DNA of 64,000 nucleotides, taken from NCBI GenBank assembly GCA_947034885.2, contig OX344752.2, forward strand, positions 28,586,386 through 28,650,385, in the 5' to 3' direction. The translations under genes were made by a program, and so were the position numbers. Under the pieces are notes generated by a model. The model made no database searches, was not told the DNA's origin, and worked only from the letters and a program-made list of their open reading frames with translations. Of this stretch, positions 48,501 to 60,874 are shown in pieces. Numbering within the stretch: the first letter of the stretch is position 1; the number at the start of each line of letters is the position of its first letter. The DNA is from Thuidium tamariscinum. Taxonomy: Eukaryota > Streptophyta > Bryopsida > Hypnales > Thuidiaceae.

Positions 48501-50029
48501 TATGCAAGCAGGAAAGCTGCTCGAAAAGAGGCACGGAAGCTGAAAACCGGACTGAAAAAGGCTGCTGAACAGGACACTCCTTACAAAAAGGGTTTTGCTC
48601 CTCAAAGCTTCGATCGAGTTCTTTTGGATGCACCTTGCTCAGCCCTGGGCTTGAGACCCCGTTTATTCGCTGGACAAGTGAGTCTTCATTTGAAGTACAA
48701 TTCAGTGCTGGTGATTTACTTACTTGGACCTGGAGTTAACATTAGCATTTTCTATCTTCTTGTTCTTGCGCAGGAGACTTTAGATAGTCTACGGCAGCAT
48801 GCAAATTATCAACGAAGATTACTTGATCAGGCAGTACAGTTGGTCCGGTCAAACGGAACTCTTGTCTATTCCACGTAAGTAATCTCTGCTTGTGGGCTTT
48901 ACAACTTCGTGTGTAAATTTTTGCGATTACGGGAAATAAATCGCACTCTAAGTTATCATTTATCCCTAAGTGCTCCTTTGGTCAAAAGTGGCCGCTGGCA
49001 TTTCCGTAGGAGTTGAAATAAATCATTTAGGAGGCGTCAAGAAGTACCAACAGAACAGAGAAATTTAACCTTGCATTAGGGGTGTCAGTGCGCAACTTCC
49101 CGCTATGAGAGATGACTCTCAAACGAGACTTCAAAGTTTTGTGAGGGCTTTTACTCTCTGATGAGAATCTGGGGCTTAGAATCACGATGAGCTAAAAATG
49201 GAAAGGAGGAAGAGAATCTCGCTGTTGAAGCTGTGCTCTCTGACACCCCCATTTTTTTACGACAAATCTATTGGGAAGTTACTATAATCGTCTATTAGAT
49301 TCTAAAGTGTATTTTCTACTTTGGGGTTAATCAAGAGGTTTGAGGCTTTATCTGTGATTCACTTGATACTGTATAGAATACTTCCATGATGATATCATGG
49401 TTCTGTTGGCAGGTGTACCTTGAATCCTGGAGAAAATGAGGGTGTAGTTCGATATGCCCTGGACACGTACCCATTCTTGTCTCTTTCCCCTCAGGTATGC
49501 TTTCATCAGGCCATTAGCAAGGACTTTATCCGAAGAAATCTCCTTGTGGACGCTGACCGTCATGAATCCCACTGGGTGTTCTTATTAGTAGTTACTACAC
49601 CAACTTAGTTCAAACGCATATTTTTACTTGTTTCATTTGGACCACTTTTGTACACAATTGCCAGTAGATTTCTGCTTGATAAGTAGATAGTGCATCGAAT
49701 TACAGCATCCGACAATTGGAGGGCCTGGTCTGGTTGGTGGAGAAGACATATTTGACGGCGCAACATACAGGTGACGTTCCACTTTATTGACTCATATTCA
49801 GTGTTACATTGATCAAATATACATTGGCAGAGCTATTTTAGCTAAGTTGACTAGTTTTTTTAAGGTTGAGGTGGGTACCTGCTCGAGCCTAAGTCTGTTC
49901 TTGTTGACACTGTCCAACAGGCCATGGCTTCGGAAAGGAGAAGAGCACTTGGTTCAACGATTCGACCCTGTAGGCCCTAGAGACACCATTGGTTTCTTCA
50001 TCGCGAAATTTTCTGTTGCCCCTCATTGA
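45507..50029 (+). CDS. NOL1/NOP2/Sun RNA (cytosine-5) methyltransferase with PUA insert (NSUN6-like)
   Basis: An S-adenosylmethionine-dependent enzyme making 5-methylcytosine in RNA; the PUA-containing NSUN6 branch acts on tRNA in animals. Exons: 45507-45664, 46169-46541, 46709-46862, 47102-47239, 47379-47441, 47561-47682, 47881-48124, 48328-48677, 48774-48874, 49413-49494, 49706-49770, 49921-50029; 1959 nt, 652 aa. The N-terminal PRLVWNPRVHHYLSQAYG and SRKCAEAVLRGAHVFVPGVL blocks match the plant At1g06560-type protein; the PUA region is about residues 165-260. Motif I is DMCAAPGGKTT (305-315). The two catalytic cysteines are in DAPCSALG (C521) and STCTLNPGENE (C569). All introns are GT-AG with mixed phases. 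A Lys/Ser-rich linker at about 345-510 is poorly conserved. Exon 1 start follows a purine-rich context; no upstream in-frame ATG was preferred. Confidence 0.95.
45856..45873 (+). promoter_or_regulatory. Double telo-box in intron 1 of the methyltransferase gene
   Basis: Two and a half TTTAGGG units in the first intron, the usual place for plant telo-boxes, which often sit near the start of genes linked to translation and ribosome biogenesis. Function is inferred from that association. Confidence 0.45.
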
Positions 50030-50455
50030 GGTTGTAAATCATGACTAAACATTGATTTATCATGAAGCAGGTACCCGTGTACTTCCTTTCATTGAATCTG
50101 CATGTCCTTCATTCTCTACTTAATGACTTCAGACTAAATGATTATCAGTGTAGACAAAGTTTCGAATAATCTAATGGTGAGAGGAGTACCATGCAACTTC
50201 AGGTTTAGAGTAGGCACATTTTGCAGGTATTTACGTACCCTGAAATTTGAACTGAAAATTGATTTAGCTTATTCACATGCCGATAAGAAGCCTCGTCCAC
50301 TAAGATGCTGCTGGATCTACGTGGCAACAACAGTCTCAAACCCATAACACAAAAAAGTTTATAAACAGAATAAAATAAAGTTGGAAGAGGTATATGAAAT
50401 GAACTAAAAAGTGATCTGTCATCTCTGGGGTATACAATTAAAGACATCCGACAGA

Positions 50456-50539
50456 GGGGTGGTGGCGCAGTTGGCTAGCGCGTAGGTCTCATAGCTAAGA
50501 GAAATCCTGAGGTCGAGAGTTCGAGCCTCTCTCACCCCA
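50456..50539 (+). tRNA. Elongator tRNA-Met (CAU) with a 10-nt intron
   Basis: An 84-nt gene. The acceptor stem GGGGTGG pairs with TCACCCC, followed by discriminator A. The D arm is GCGCAGTTGGCTAGCGC, the anticodon CAT is at 50490-50492, and the T arm is GAGAGTTCGAGCCTCTC. The mature 74-nt sequence is essentially the plant elongator tRNA-Met. An intron of 10 nt (50494-50503) sits after A37, the standard place. A short T-rich run (CTTTATTTTT) follows as the Pol III terminator. The 88-aa minus-strand frame over it is a shadow. Confidence 0.97.
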
Positions 50540-51327
50540 TCTTTATTTTTCAATTCGTGAATTATGAATCTCAGTCCTCCAGAATGTAAGACGGAATCAT
50601 ATGCTATATGACTCCTATACCGTACCTTCGGGTCAGAGTCATTAGGCCCAATAGAAAACGAATTATTTCTAGTGGTATTTTTCATTTAGTACGTGAAATT
50701 GTATGTTCTTCAAATTTTTTGTGATATCTAATATTTCACTGTGACTTCTGATCGTAAGCTCCGTTTTTTACACGTCATTGAGGTTTCCATTGTTAAAACA
50801 TTTGGACATTGATATAGCTCAAGAGGATTGCATTCTCCTACTTCTGCAATTTTTGATGATTTTTGTTGATGGAAACTGTTGTTATTGGTACTTGGGATTG
50901 TTGTTTGCAAAAATCTAGAATTTTTATGAATTTAGATTATTTTCATTAATGTTTTTTACACTATTCAATTATAACACCTTATTATTTCTGAACATTTCAA
51001 TAGATGCCATTTTGAATTATTTTTTGAATTAGGTTTAATGAATCTAAAGTAGCATAGGGTACCGAAAGACCTATTCACAGCTCTTCAGTGATAAAAAATA
51101 CAGTATCTCTCCTACATCTGCTAAACTGAAAGTGATGCAAACTTTTTGTCATCCATTTGTACAACATCTAAAAAAAGACAGATTCTCTATTGAGAAGGTA
51201 CGCAGCATTTGTCTCATACATCAGCTCTTGTTTTGAAACCAGGATGCTTTCAGCTTTTCACGGTTCGTGTGTTGAAACGGTCTGCTCCTATAGCTATGGC
51301 TTTTCAGTGCTTGAAGTTGTGCTATCC
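50540..51327. other. Spacer between convergent genes
   Basis: Contains the terminator of the tRNA gene and the 3' untranslated region of the minus-strand MOSC gene. No other feature is seen. Confidence 0.4.
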
Positions 51328-54300
51328 CTACTTCTGAGTAATCACATTAATATGGTCTCCAACACCAAATCGTGCTTTCGTGGTCGACGGGGTGGACAGA
51401 GTGGAGTCGCAGACAAAGTATGACCCAAAGTAGGTCTGCGAATTAGCGGACACAATTTGTCAAAAATATGGTCTAGCTAGAGCAGATGTATGTAGAAATT
51501 CAAGATGGCCACAATGTGTATGCGGGAATACAATAGTTACCTTTTTCACTTTCTCAAACTCGACGCCCGCTTGAGGGCCTGACCGGAAAGAAAACATTGT
51601 CTGCATCACCAGTCTTGTCATCAGAATAATATTCACTACTCTCAAGTTCGCAAGTTCTAAAATTTCACCAAGATTCAATGATCAAAGGTGCAGGGCACAA
51701 TAGAGTACGACATTAATCAGAACATTGCATTCGAAGAACATCCACTGTTTACAAACGAATGTGTTATTCTCATGTTATGGATTGCCAGCGGATTGAATCC
51801 TCACTTTATTTGGCTCATAGTTGTCCAGGTCTGGCTTGTCCTGGTTGATTGTGGGCACCTGCCAAGGCGGGAAACACAAGAATCAAGGATTGATCAGCAA
51901 ATATGTATTCTTCAATCATCCTACAACTCTTACCCATCAATAATTCTTTGTTGAGTGTTACTGTGTGTAGCAGACATTACGTATCACTTCCTAGAATGGA
52001 GGGTAGATAAGCAGCTCACCTTACACATAGCTCGAAGCAAGGCGTAGTTGAAGGTCAGCTGGTTGCCCCTGTGCTTGATGGTAAACTTGCGCCACTTGTC
52101 TTCTTCAAAAGCAGGCGGCCCTCGCACAATAACGCTTTTGTCACAGAAGATATCAAGTTTAGGTCATGTGCAAATTGTTCATCGATTCGCAGCTTTCAAT
52201 CACCGTGTTTGAACAACCTTACGCTACTAATATGACTTCCGTGCTATTTCAGTCAGAGTAGTAATGCAGGAGCTGAGCCAAAGAAAAAAGTTAGGTTGAA
52301 ACGGAAGGGCAGTCGTAGACCTACTTCGGACGAAAACGGTTCATAGGAAATGGGGCCGTTGGGAAGTACGAGTTCACTTTATCAAGCGAAGCCTGCACAG
52401 CACAACAACAGGCTCACTGAGGCAGAGAATTTTGACCCCTCTTACGAACAGCAACTCACCTATTCATTCTTCAGGTTGGGCTTGTTTGTAAGCAGTGCAA
52501 GCATGATTTGGCTGAATGTCTATGGACACTGATCATTGAATAGAAATGGAGTTGTTTGTGGTTACTAACTGTGGTCTTCAACTTCTCACATAGAAAAATT
52601 AGTTAAGAAAGTGTTTCGTAATTATTTCATAAACTAATTCAAACATAGGGATAGTATTTTGATCTCAAAGTTGGTTCTTGTACCCAAAGATCTCTGACAG
52701 CTCAATACGTCTGCCAATAATCGCACCCCTACATACGTCAGATTCCTTGAAGTAATGCAAACTGTATCCTCTACCTAACATCTTAGGCGTTGATTCTATC
52801 GTTTAAATATTGGCCGATACCGCTTGAACCACACATTCTCTTTAGGGGTGAAAGTTGAAGGGTACGTACCTCCGATGCAAACAAAAACTGTCCAGTATTT
52901 TGAAACCCTGTAACATATCCTTCAGGCGCCTGTTCTGCTTGTCTTCTCTCCTTCTGCTTGCCTTGTTTAGAAATGCAGTCAAGAAATGGGGAGAAGTCAG
53001 AAATGCTGTGAAAATCATTTCACTGGGTTCCAGCAGTAGCCACTAGCGCTGGTTTCTGTGCTCTAGAAATTTGAATGCTCCATCATATTACGCCCATTGC
53101 AAAGACCGTTTTTATTTGAATTCTAGGACCAAGATTCATGGTTTTTAAATGACCCCTTTCATTCGTCGTATTGTGAAAACTGTAATTCAGAAAGGGGCAA
53201 ATTCTATTACGCCACAATTACTGAAGAGCGTTGCATATTTTAGTCCAAAAAATAGATTAAAAAATTAGTCACAAGAAAGCCACCATACGACCCACTCGAA
53301 AGTGCTAAGAAAAGTAAGAGATTCAATTTACGGGGGCTACGAAGACATACTAGGATCAAATCGAACAAGGCGAACAGCCATATCCAAGTAGCGACTGAAC
53401 CATGAAGCAGCCTCAGACCCTTCGTCTACCCCCTGTCTCCTCCACAAACACAGCGTCAATTTCTTTCCACATTGATGACTCAATACCTGCTGCACAGAAT
53501 TATCACAGAACCCAAAACACTGGGTGTCTGCATGACTGTTGTCTCCCATGCCTTCAATAGCGGTCTACATCCTCCACTTTGAGCGATCCCATAAGAAATT
53601 TGATAAAAAACTTGAACTAAAGAGAGTTTGGCTCTTGTACCCTAAGTGACCGCTGCACATGCATGCTTGACGACGATGAAGCATTTAGAATACCTGTGCA
53701 TGAAAGAGGGATGGGAAGTACACGTCCACAACATTGCCTCTCGATCTTCTTTGCAAGGGCACAGTCAATGCCTTCATGCCCGGTGCATTGATCTCTGCCA
53801 CGTCCTGGAGATGTCAGGGTTTCCACAGCTAAAAAAGAATTTTAGATTAATTCCTAGAGATTCCGAGAGCAGTGGGAACTGTGCACCCTCCTCAACTGTG
53901 TAGAACTCTAGAATCACACTAAAAAAATACGGAGTACTATAATCACTACAGAGACTTGCCACATCATGGGAATGGAAAATTTCTATTCAAACGATTGAGA
54001 ATGTAGCTTTGCAAGATTATCACGACGTCAATTTGTGTACAGAAATGAATCTAAATTCTTTTCCATGAAGAGTTTCATGGGCTGCTCAAGAATGTTGCCG
54101 AAAGATATATTTATGTGCACCTAAAGTGGCGTTGGATGGGACCGATTCCCCTCGCAAGGCAGCCGCAGGCAGCGAAGGCTGCACCAAAGCCATCTTAGGC
54201 GCCCTAGCCATGGTAACGGTCCTCCCATTCTCGGCCTTCACCACCATCCATTCTCTGTCAAGCAAGAACCCTGTATCACCACCTCACTTGGCTATGAAAA

Positions 54301-54539
54301 ACAAAACCCACAACCAAGAACAAGCTCTACGCAAACTCGAACAAGAAGTCTCAGCATTGCCCCTCCTAAACATGCAAATGCACACTTTGAAATCTCAAAC
54401 CAAGAAGCAGGGATGCAATTCAATCTATGAACTGTGACGCTCTACCTGTGGAGGAGATTGCAGCGCTCGACACAGACACGCCCCTGCACGCTTTCACAGG
54501 GTACACCAAAATCTCCACCACTGTGTAGTCCACCCCCAT
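51328..54539 (-). CDS. MOSC-domain protein (mARC / molybdenum cofactor sulfurase C-terminal-like)
   Basis: A molybdenum-cofactor-binding protein of the MOSC_N plus MOSC type, related to mitochondrial amidoxime-reducing component. Exons (minus, in order): 54446-54539, 54121-54270, 53694-53794, 53351-53486, 52870-52934, 52325-52392, 52020-52134, 51805-51858, 51541-51600, 51328-51435; 951 nt, 316 aa, the usual plant length. The N-terminal beta-barrel has VVEILVYPVKACRGVSVSSA (8-27), DREWMVV, INAPGMKALTVPL and GVDEGSEAASWFSRYL. The MOSC domain has SEASLDKVN, PMNRFRPNVIV, EEDKWRKF and KVPTINQD, and ends GVGDHINVITQK. The expected metal-ligand cysteine is kept (C242, in LLRAMCKVPT), though the usual first cysteine of CSRC is absent. 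No targeting peptide is obvious. The ATG at 54539 is the first in frame; a longer frame would need a GTG start. Exons 5, 6 and 10 are supported by similarity and exact phase closure. Confidence 0.92.
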
Positions 54540-54632
54540 CGTTGCTAAACTAAGGATTCCCCGACTAATAGCTCTCTGTGAGCGATCGACCTTCACTCTC
54601 ACTGCAGACTTTCGACTCTGATGCTCTCTCTC

Positions 54633-54640
54633 TTATTATA
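54633..54640 (-). promoter_or_regulatory. Candidate TATA box of the MOSC gene
   Basis: TATAATAA on the minus strand, about 95 bp upstream of the start codon. Spacing suits a short leader. Not tested otherwise. Confidence 0.35.
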
Positions 54641-57096
54641 CCCGCTAGCCCCAAGCTGTCCCCAAATTTACGACTCAAGAAAGAGTCGAATTACCCATGG
54701 AATCAGCCCCATGCAGTACTACACATTTTTTTCACATTCTGTCGTATTTTTGCATACTTTTCAAGAACATTTACCAGGACAGGAATTGCCCAATTCTACC
54801 TTGACAGGAAGCTTCCGCGACGTGCTAAGTTAGTGGTAGTAGCATGGCGTCTTGAAATTATTCCACACTTGGGGCAGTTTTGCGATTGATTCCACGAGGG
54901 ACGTGAACTGTAATTGATCATAATTGGATAAACTGCTCGTGGCGTACAGAGCAAGCAAAATTATGACAAGTAAAAGAGGCACGCCCTCAGTAGCAGTACC
55001 GGTAGCCACTGCAGGTTGCGTGCTCCGCACTGTTGACAAGTCAAAGAGGTTTGGACGACGTGAATGCATCGGGAGACATCCTTCCTACCTTGCAAATATC
55101 AGAAATTACGTCTTGGGCTCCTCACCTTATTGAATTGTTGTTGGGTTGTCACGTACTGCCGGGCCCCAATGCAAAGTAACGCTCAATCCATGCGGTGCAT
55201 TTTCTTGGGCTCATGAAGGTCACTAAAGCGTAGTTATTGCGACCTGCCCATCGCCACGTCCACCGCGACCGTGTCATACAGGCGAACAGTTTGCTGTAGA
55301 GAATTATTTGCTATGTTATGTGTACAGGGTAAGGCGTTGTAACACATGGGACGGAAACTTCTTTGTTGCGGTTCTGGCGGGGTGTTCTGGGAACCCACCA
55401 TTTTTTTTCTTCTGCGCATTTCAATTTTTTCTTGCACGGGTTTCAAGGTCGCGATGCTCTGGCTTTGAATTCCCTGGCGACGAAGGAATGCAGCCCTTGT
55501 CGTTTGTTCGATTCTTGCATACTTTAATCATGGATGCATTCCTTTGTCTCTAGCGATTCCACACCTGCGAAATGCTTGGACAGTCATGCTTGCTTCTTGC
55601 GATTACTTGAATTTACTGGTCTGCATTGCTTGAAATTGCGCGAGGTTTAGGGTTTAGGGTTAACGAGTCCTCAAACCTGATGAACGTCGTCTTCGGTTGG
55701 TTTACGGTGATTTGTGTACACCATGATTTCACGTCTTGGAGCAATTGGCTCGAGCAGGCTCCAATGAGAGGCTCGCGAGCGGCATGTCTCGTCCAGAGAA
55801 TACAGATATTCAGTATTTCTTAAACTATTCCGGGAACACATCAGTGTGGAATATGTGATGCTCAGTTCAAGCGGCGCTCGCCGCTCCACTACAGTGAACT
55901 TAGTTCGGTGGAATGGAGCACAAAAGCAGTTTCTCGCCAAGTCGCCCGCCAAATTCCCCGCCAAATCAATCACAGGACCAAGTCTGCACTGAATGTCAAT
56001 AGTTTGGAACTTCGAAAATTCAAATTTAGTAATTCCCGAGTCTTAGGCCACATGCTGGAGTTCGAGACCACTTATGTTGCAACGTAGATTCCAGAGGGGG
56101 TGTCAGAGCAAGAACTTCAAGGGGAATAAGTACAAGAGGAATGAAGAATCGCATTGGTGAGCAATTTGATAACAAAACTGAAAATTATGGAGCTAGAATC
56201 GACCGCTAGCTAATTTAGAGCAGAAACAGCGTTCGTAACTGCCAGAAATCCTAGATGATGAGGGTCATGTCAAGGAACCTTACTGCACTTACAAAATTTG
56301 TATCTGCTTTGATTAATTCCCTAAGAAGATGCTCGCATTTGGGGTGTCAGAGTAAGAAGGCAATGTAACAATTATGTTCCAAAATCTGCAAGGGGGTTAG
56401 TTCTTTGACGACAGAAGAATAAGGTTGTGCCCAAGTTGGTAACAAAATCGGGAATTGAAGGGTCTGACAACCTCTATTCATGTGTTTAAATGTGCGGTCT
56501 GAGAGTGACTTTTACACCATGATTCTTGCCACTCAACTAGAACTGAAAATCCAAAGGAGAAGACTAATCCACTAGCGAGGCACTTCACATAAGCACATGC
56601 ACCATTCATTCCCCACAAAAAGATTCTTGAGCGGTTCAATGTATATATGATTTGATTTACATGTTTGCAAATTGGTGTTCGTGGAATACAGATGAGAAGA
56701 GGGAGTTGAATAGAAGCTCCACACTAGCAGCCAGCAGCTTCATTGCGAAACCAGGTGCCCGGCCAATTTGGAAAATCGGTAATTCCTGCACCGCTACTTA
56801 CTGCCTCACTTCGTTTGTTATCACTAGATCGCTCAATTGAGCACAAGGGGGTAGTGTGTTTGCCAAAGTGCAAACTCCACAGCAAATCAGGGCCTTCAAA
56901 TGAAGAACCAGAGAGAAATTTGATGTACTCAAAAGAGTGAAAACTACAAAACTGCTAAACCTACACTTTCAAGATGCGTCTAAGTGTCACAACTCTGTGG
57001 CCACCTCGGATTTCAGCAAATTCAGAACCTTCATTCGGAATGCGGAGACCTGGTTTCCTGTATCCAGTACTCCACCAGGGCCTGTGGAGACCACCA
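54641..57096. other. Upstream region of the MOSC gene and 3' flank of the USP-type gene
   Basis: No protein family is recognised in 2.4 kb despite moderate GC. TTTAGGGTTTAGGG, a double telo-box, lies at 55646-55659. Two diverged segments starting GGTGTCAGAG (56099 and about 56342) are weak repeats of each other, both running to an AACAAAA-CTG/TCGG stretch. No RNA gene is seen. Confidence 0.3.
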
Positions 57097-59689
57097 CTAT
57101 GCAGTCAAAGCGGTGGGTAGGTTATTTGATTCTCCGTTTCTGTTTCTTGCATATGAACCGAATTTGAGATCCAACCCTGCAGCCGCGTAGACAAAAGCTT
57201 CAGTCGCCGGGTCTGGCTTGGGACTGTCAAAGGAAAAACTTTCTTCAAGCACCTCGGCCACGGCCTCATCTCCTCCCTGCACCAAAGGTCTGGGAGACCC
57301 TAAGTTGGAGCTCGTGCGTGAGCTACCCATGACTGAGGCAGTGCTATGGCGAAGTGACCTAGTGCTGCGCCTGGAGCCGAACAGTTTCGACCATATGGTG
57401 CGGGAATCCGAGTTCATGGAGCCGGAGCCGGAGTCGGAGGATGAGTCCGAGCCGTGGGCAAGCGTGCAGCCCGTTTTGTCCGCAACAGCTCCTTGGCCAA
57501 AGAGGAAAACGGTCTCCACCCTGACACCATCACTGCGGAGCCGGAGAACGTGGCAGGAGAGGTTATCCTCGTAGTATTTCTTGTTCGTCATTGCATTCCT
57601 GTCGCAGAAAATAAAACTCTCTGTTAATAATTGATGCAAAACCTGTGTAAACATCAAAGATGATGCCAGAAGGTAGAGAAAACTAAAACCGTTAGAGACC
57701 TGATCGTGCCGCTTATGCTGGCTCCTGTTACCAACAGCAACTCATCTCTTCCAATCAACACTGGGTTGGCCTTCAATTAGCAAGTAGGGTGTAGGAAAGC
57801 ATGACTTAGCTAAATCGGTCGATGACCACTGACCAATGAACGGAGAAAGGGTTGTCTACAATCGTTTTAATAGTAGTCTACAACGTCACTTCGAATACAT
57901 TGAGTGATAATCACAAGAAATCATCCAATACATTGAGTGATAATTTCAAACAATTTGGTCTCACGAGAGTAACTCTCGTAGTACCCGAAGTTCGATATTG
58001 AGCGACCTTCCGATAAAATCAAGCACGTACATAAATGTTTACCATGCTCAAAGGGATGGAAAGTGTATCCTCTACCGAAGTTCACGACAGACGACAGGAA
58101 GTAGAGATCTGCACTGGCGAGCGCTTCACTGTCAACATGGGTGAAGGTAACTTACTTGTCAAAGATGACACAGGTGGCTTGGAAATCAATAATCTCCTTG
58201 GCAATCAGCGCTTTTGGGTTTGACCCTGGTAACACTTTCACATGCAATTGGATCTGAAGCACACAAAATAATGAAACACGTCTCGTTACAACCCAGAAGG
58301 GCAAACCTATGTAAATATGCTTCACTCACTATGAACCAGATTCACACAGCAATGATATTTCTGAAACAGTTCACACAACTTCCAAGCTACTAAACATAGA
58401 AATTTTCCATTAGAGTCACAATGATGGGTTTTAGACCCTGATTGATTTCCCTTGACAGAACATGTTCATATACTAGTTATACTGATGCAACAGAAACCAT
58501 CAAAGCATCGTAACATCAATGGTGTCACTGTTGAGATTACCGTAATAATGACACTTTCAAATAGTGGTTGAAAAGAGTAGTCACACAATTGATGAAATGC
58601 ATGGGAACATCTTGTTGTGGGACATTTCAAGTACGTTTTTTGTCTGCTAATATGAATGCAGGCTTTGGAAATTCCACTGAGTAGTATCTATGAAAAGAAC
58701 TCGTCACAGAAAGAAACAAGGGAACGAGAGAAAAACGCACACCTTCTTCGTTTCACAATGTTGCAAGCGATTGGTGTCCTTCAGCTTGCTCTCGATGTCA
58801 CCCTTTTTTTCAAGAATCGATTGTTTGATTATGGATTGATTGACACCACTGAACTGCCGCAGATCCGCCACCAACTTCATACCCACTGCACGCGAAGACA
58901 CATAAATCACGTCAAACACAGTTGCAGCCAACAAACGAAAAAAAAGTTCCTGCTTGGAGTGCTTGCATTTGTGCTTGTATCTGCAATAAAAATCATTTCA
59001 TTTGTGTGAAAGAAAGGGATGCAGGAAGACTCACTGGGGCTCATGATATGCTCCAAGAAGGCCACCACCATAACGGCATCCCCTTCCGCGACTGCAAACT
59101 CTCTGAGCGCCACGTCCAGCGCCGCAGTGGTGAACTTCTTCTCCGCGTTGTGCACAATCACCACTTTGCTTCTATTCCCCTTCACCGGCACCTCCTCCGG
59201 AAGACTCTCTAACACAGACTCCATCACAGCAGCCGGCACTTTGTCTGGTGGTGAAGGAAGCTCCAACCCAGCAAGGACACTTGCGGGTTGCTTCTCGTCT
59301 TGAGGATTGGTAACAACTGGTGGCGATGGCTTGGCCGTCTCGCACTCTTTCAAGGCGAATCGCTTGAATGACTGCATCGGGTAGAGAATGTCATCGGTAG
59401 GATCCGACGAAGACGAAGACGAAGACGACAGAGGTGCATCAGAAGAACCCGGATACTCGAATTGGCTGGGATCTGGTAGTGGGTAAGCCTTCCTCTCGGG
59501 AATCATGCTTCTTGTCTGTCGGAGAGTACGCCGTGACTTCGACGCGCTGAGCTTTTTTTCATGGTCATGAGATAGTGAGGGTAAGGAGCCTGTTGTTGTG
59601 AGACGGTTGCTTGGAATGTTTGAAGGTGGGTGCTGGCTGGTGATGGACCATGTCGTCGAACGGTGATGCCCTCCCCGTGCGTCCGCCAT
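57097..59689 (-). CDS. Universal-stress-protein-type (adenine nucleotide alpha hydrolase-like) protein with disordered arms
   Basis: Exons (minus, in order): 59035-59689, 58743-58885, 58156-58253, 57097-57598; 1398 nt, 465 aa. The middle (about 174-335) has the alpha/beta USP layout: strand KVVIVHNA, helix TTAALDVALREFAVAEGD, strand AVMVVAFLEHIM, strand IQLHVKVLPGSNPKALIAKE, strand TCVIFDK, then KKYYEDNLSCHVLRL, as in the USP-like domains of plant receptor-like cytoplasmic kinases. The kinase part is absent. The N-terminal 170 residues are Ser/Pro-rich with a run of nine Ser; the C-terminal 120 are Ser/Gly-rich, so both arms look disordered. The start is the ATG at 59689; an upstream GTG in the same frame is not used. 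The ATP-binding glycine pattern is not clear, so nucleotide binding is uncertain. Opposite-strand frames are shadows. Confidence 0.88.
57894..57946. repeat. Short tandem duplication in intron 3 of the USP-type gene
   Basis: AATACATTGAGTGATAAT occurs twice, about 35 bp apart. Trivial but clear. Confidence 0.5.
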
Positions 59690-60874
59690 GATTCCCACGG
59701 ACTAAATTTCAGCTGAACTAGCTAACACATGGCTAAACTTAAGAGAAACCGCGAGAAGAAAAAATTTATGCCCACGCTAAACCTCCGACATATATGCAAA
59801 AAAGAGTGAGAGAAGAGGAAAGTGTATACCAACACGAAAAGCTCCGACGTACTAGCAAAGAAAGAGGAGAGGAGCTACTGTTGCTTCAAAAGAATCGCCA
59901 TTGCGATGACTTCAAGAAATGCTCCCAAAAATTTCTACTGCAAAAATAAAATCAGAGAGTGATGCGCACGCAACCGACAAAGTGCATTTCCACTCGCGCT
60001 CCGGCGAAGTACCAACATGTCACGGAAATGTGCATTTTCCAGAACCAAAATTCAGACGAATTTTTGTTTTTTCGTCGAGGTCGAAGCGTTAAACGATTCC
60101 GTCAAAAGTCGCTGATCAAATATCTCATGATTCTTTCTTAGTCCGCCTGAACTCATTGCACTCTCGTCAATGAATACAGACACCGACACTAAACTAATCC
60201 TCAGCGCTCTTGCTTAACTTGCTGTCTGCCCCACCCGCTGCTCCTCCTTGCCCACCTTCGAAACAGGAAAAACCCAAAACCTTTTACAGATTCACTCTAA
60301 TTTCGGCAGACACAATTTCACTCTCAATCCAGAGAACGACAATTCGCACTCTGTGGTGCGCGCTCGGCACACTCGCAAACATAAATTCGATCGCAAAAAC
60401 ACCGACAAAATCTATGAAGACAAATCTTCACGCGCTGCGACACTCAAAACGTGGGAAAAATCTGAGAGATCAACATCACTTCCCAGGGTTCGACTCGGAA
60501 TGCACCACGAAGATCGCTTGCGCGATCAAATTGAGCAGAGGCAGCAGTAGCGCAGCAACTGAGGTGCCTCGGAGACGGAGCACAAGAAGGGCGGGCGGGG
60601 TTCCTTGCCTACCAGTGGGGGAAAAGTTCATTCATCCATGTTAATGGTTTTTCTCTGTTCATCTGATTGGTGCATTGTGGTTTTTTTTATGAGTGGGTGG
60701 TTGGGGGATTTGTACTAAAATGGTTATGTTTGCCGAAGATTGGGAACTACCCTTGACTTACCTGGAAGGGTAAAACTGAATAATTCCCAAACAGTTTTTG
60801 GTGCAATAAATTTGATTCTCTTTTAACCTGGAGATAGGCCTTTTGGGTACAGTAATTTTGTTTGCCACTACAAC
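59690..60874. other. 5' flank of the USP-type gene
   Basis: GC-richer to about 60620, so it likely includes promoter and leader. The 144-aa frame at 60210-60644 has no recognised family. Past 60650 the sequence becomes AT-rich transposon territory. Confidence 0.35.
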
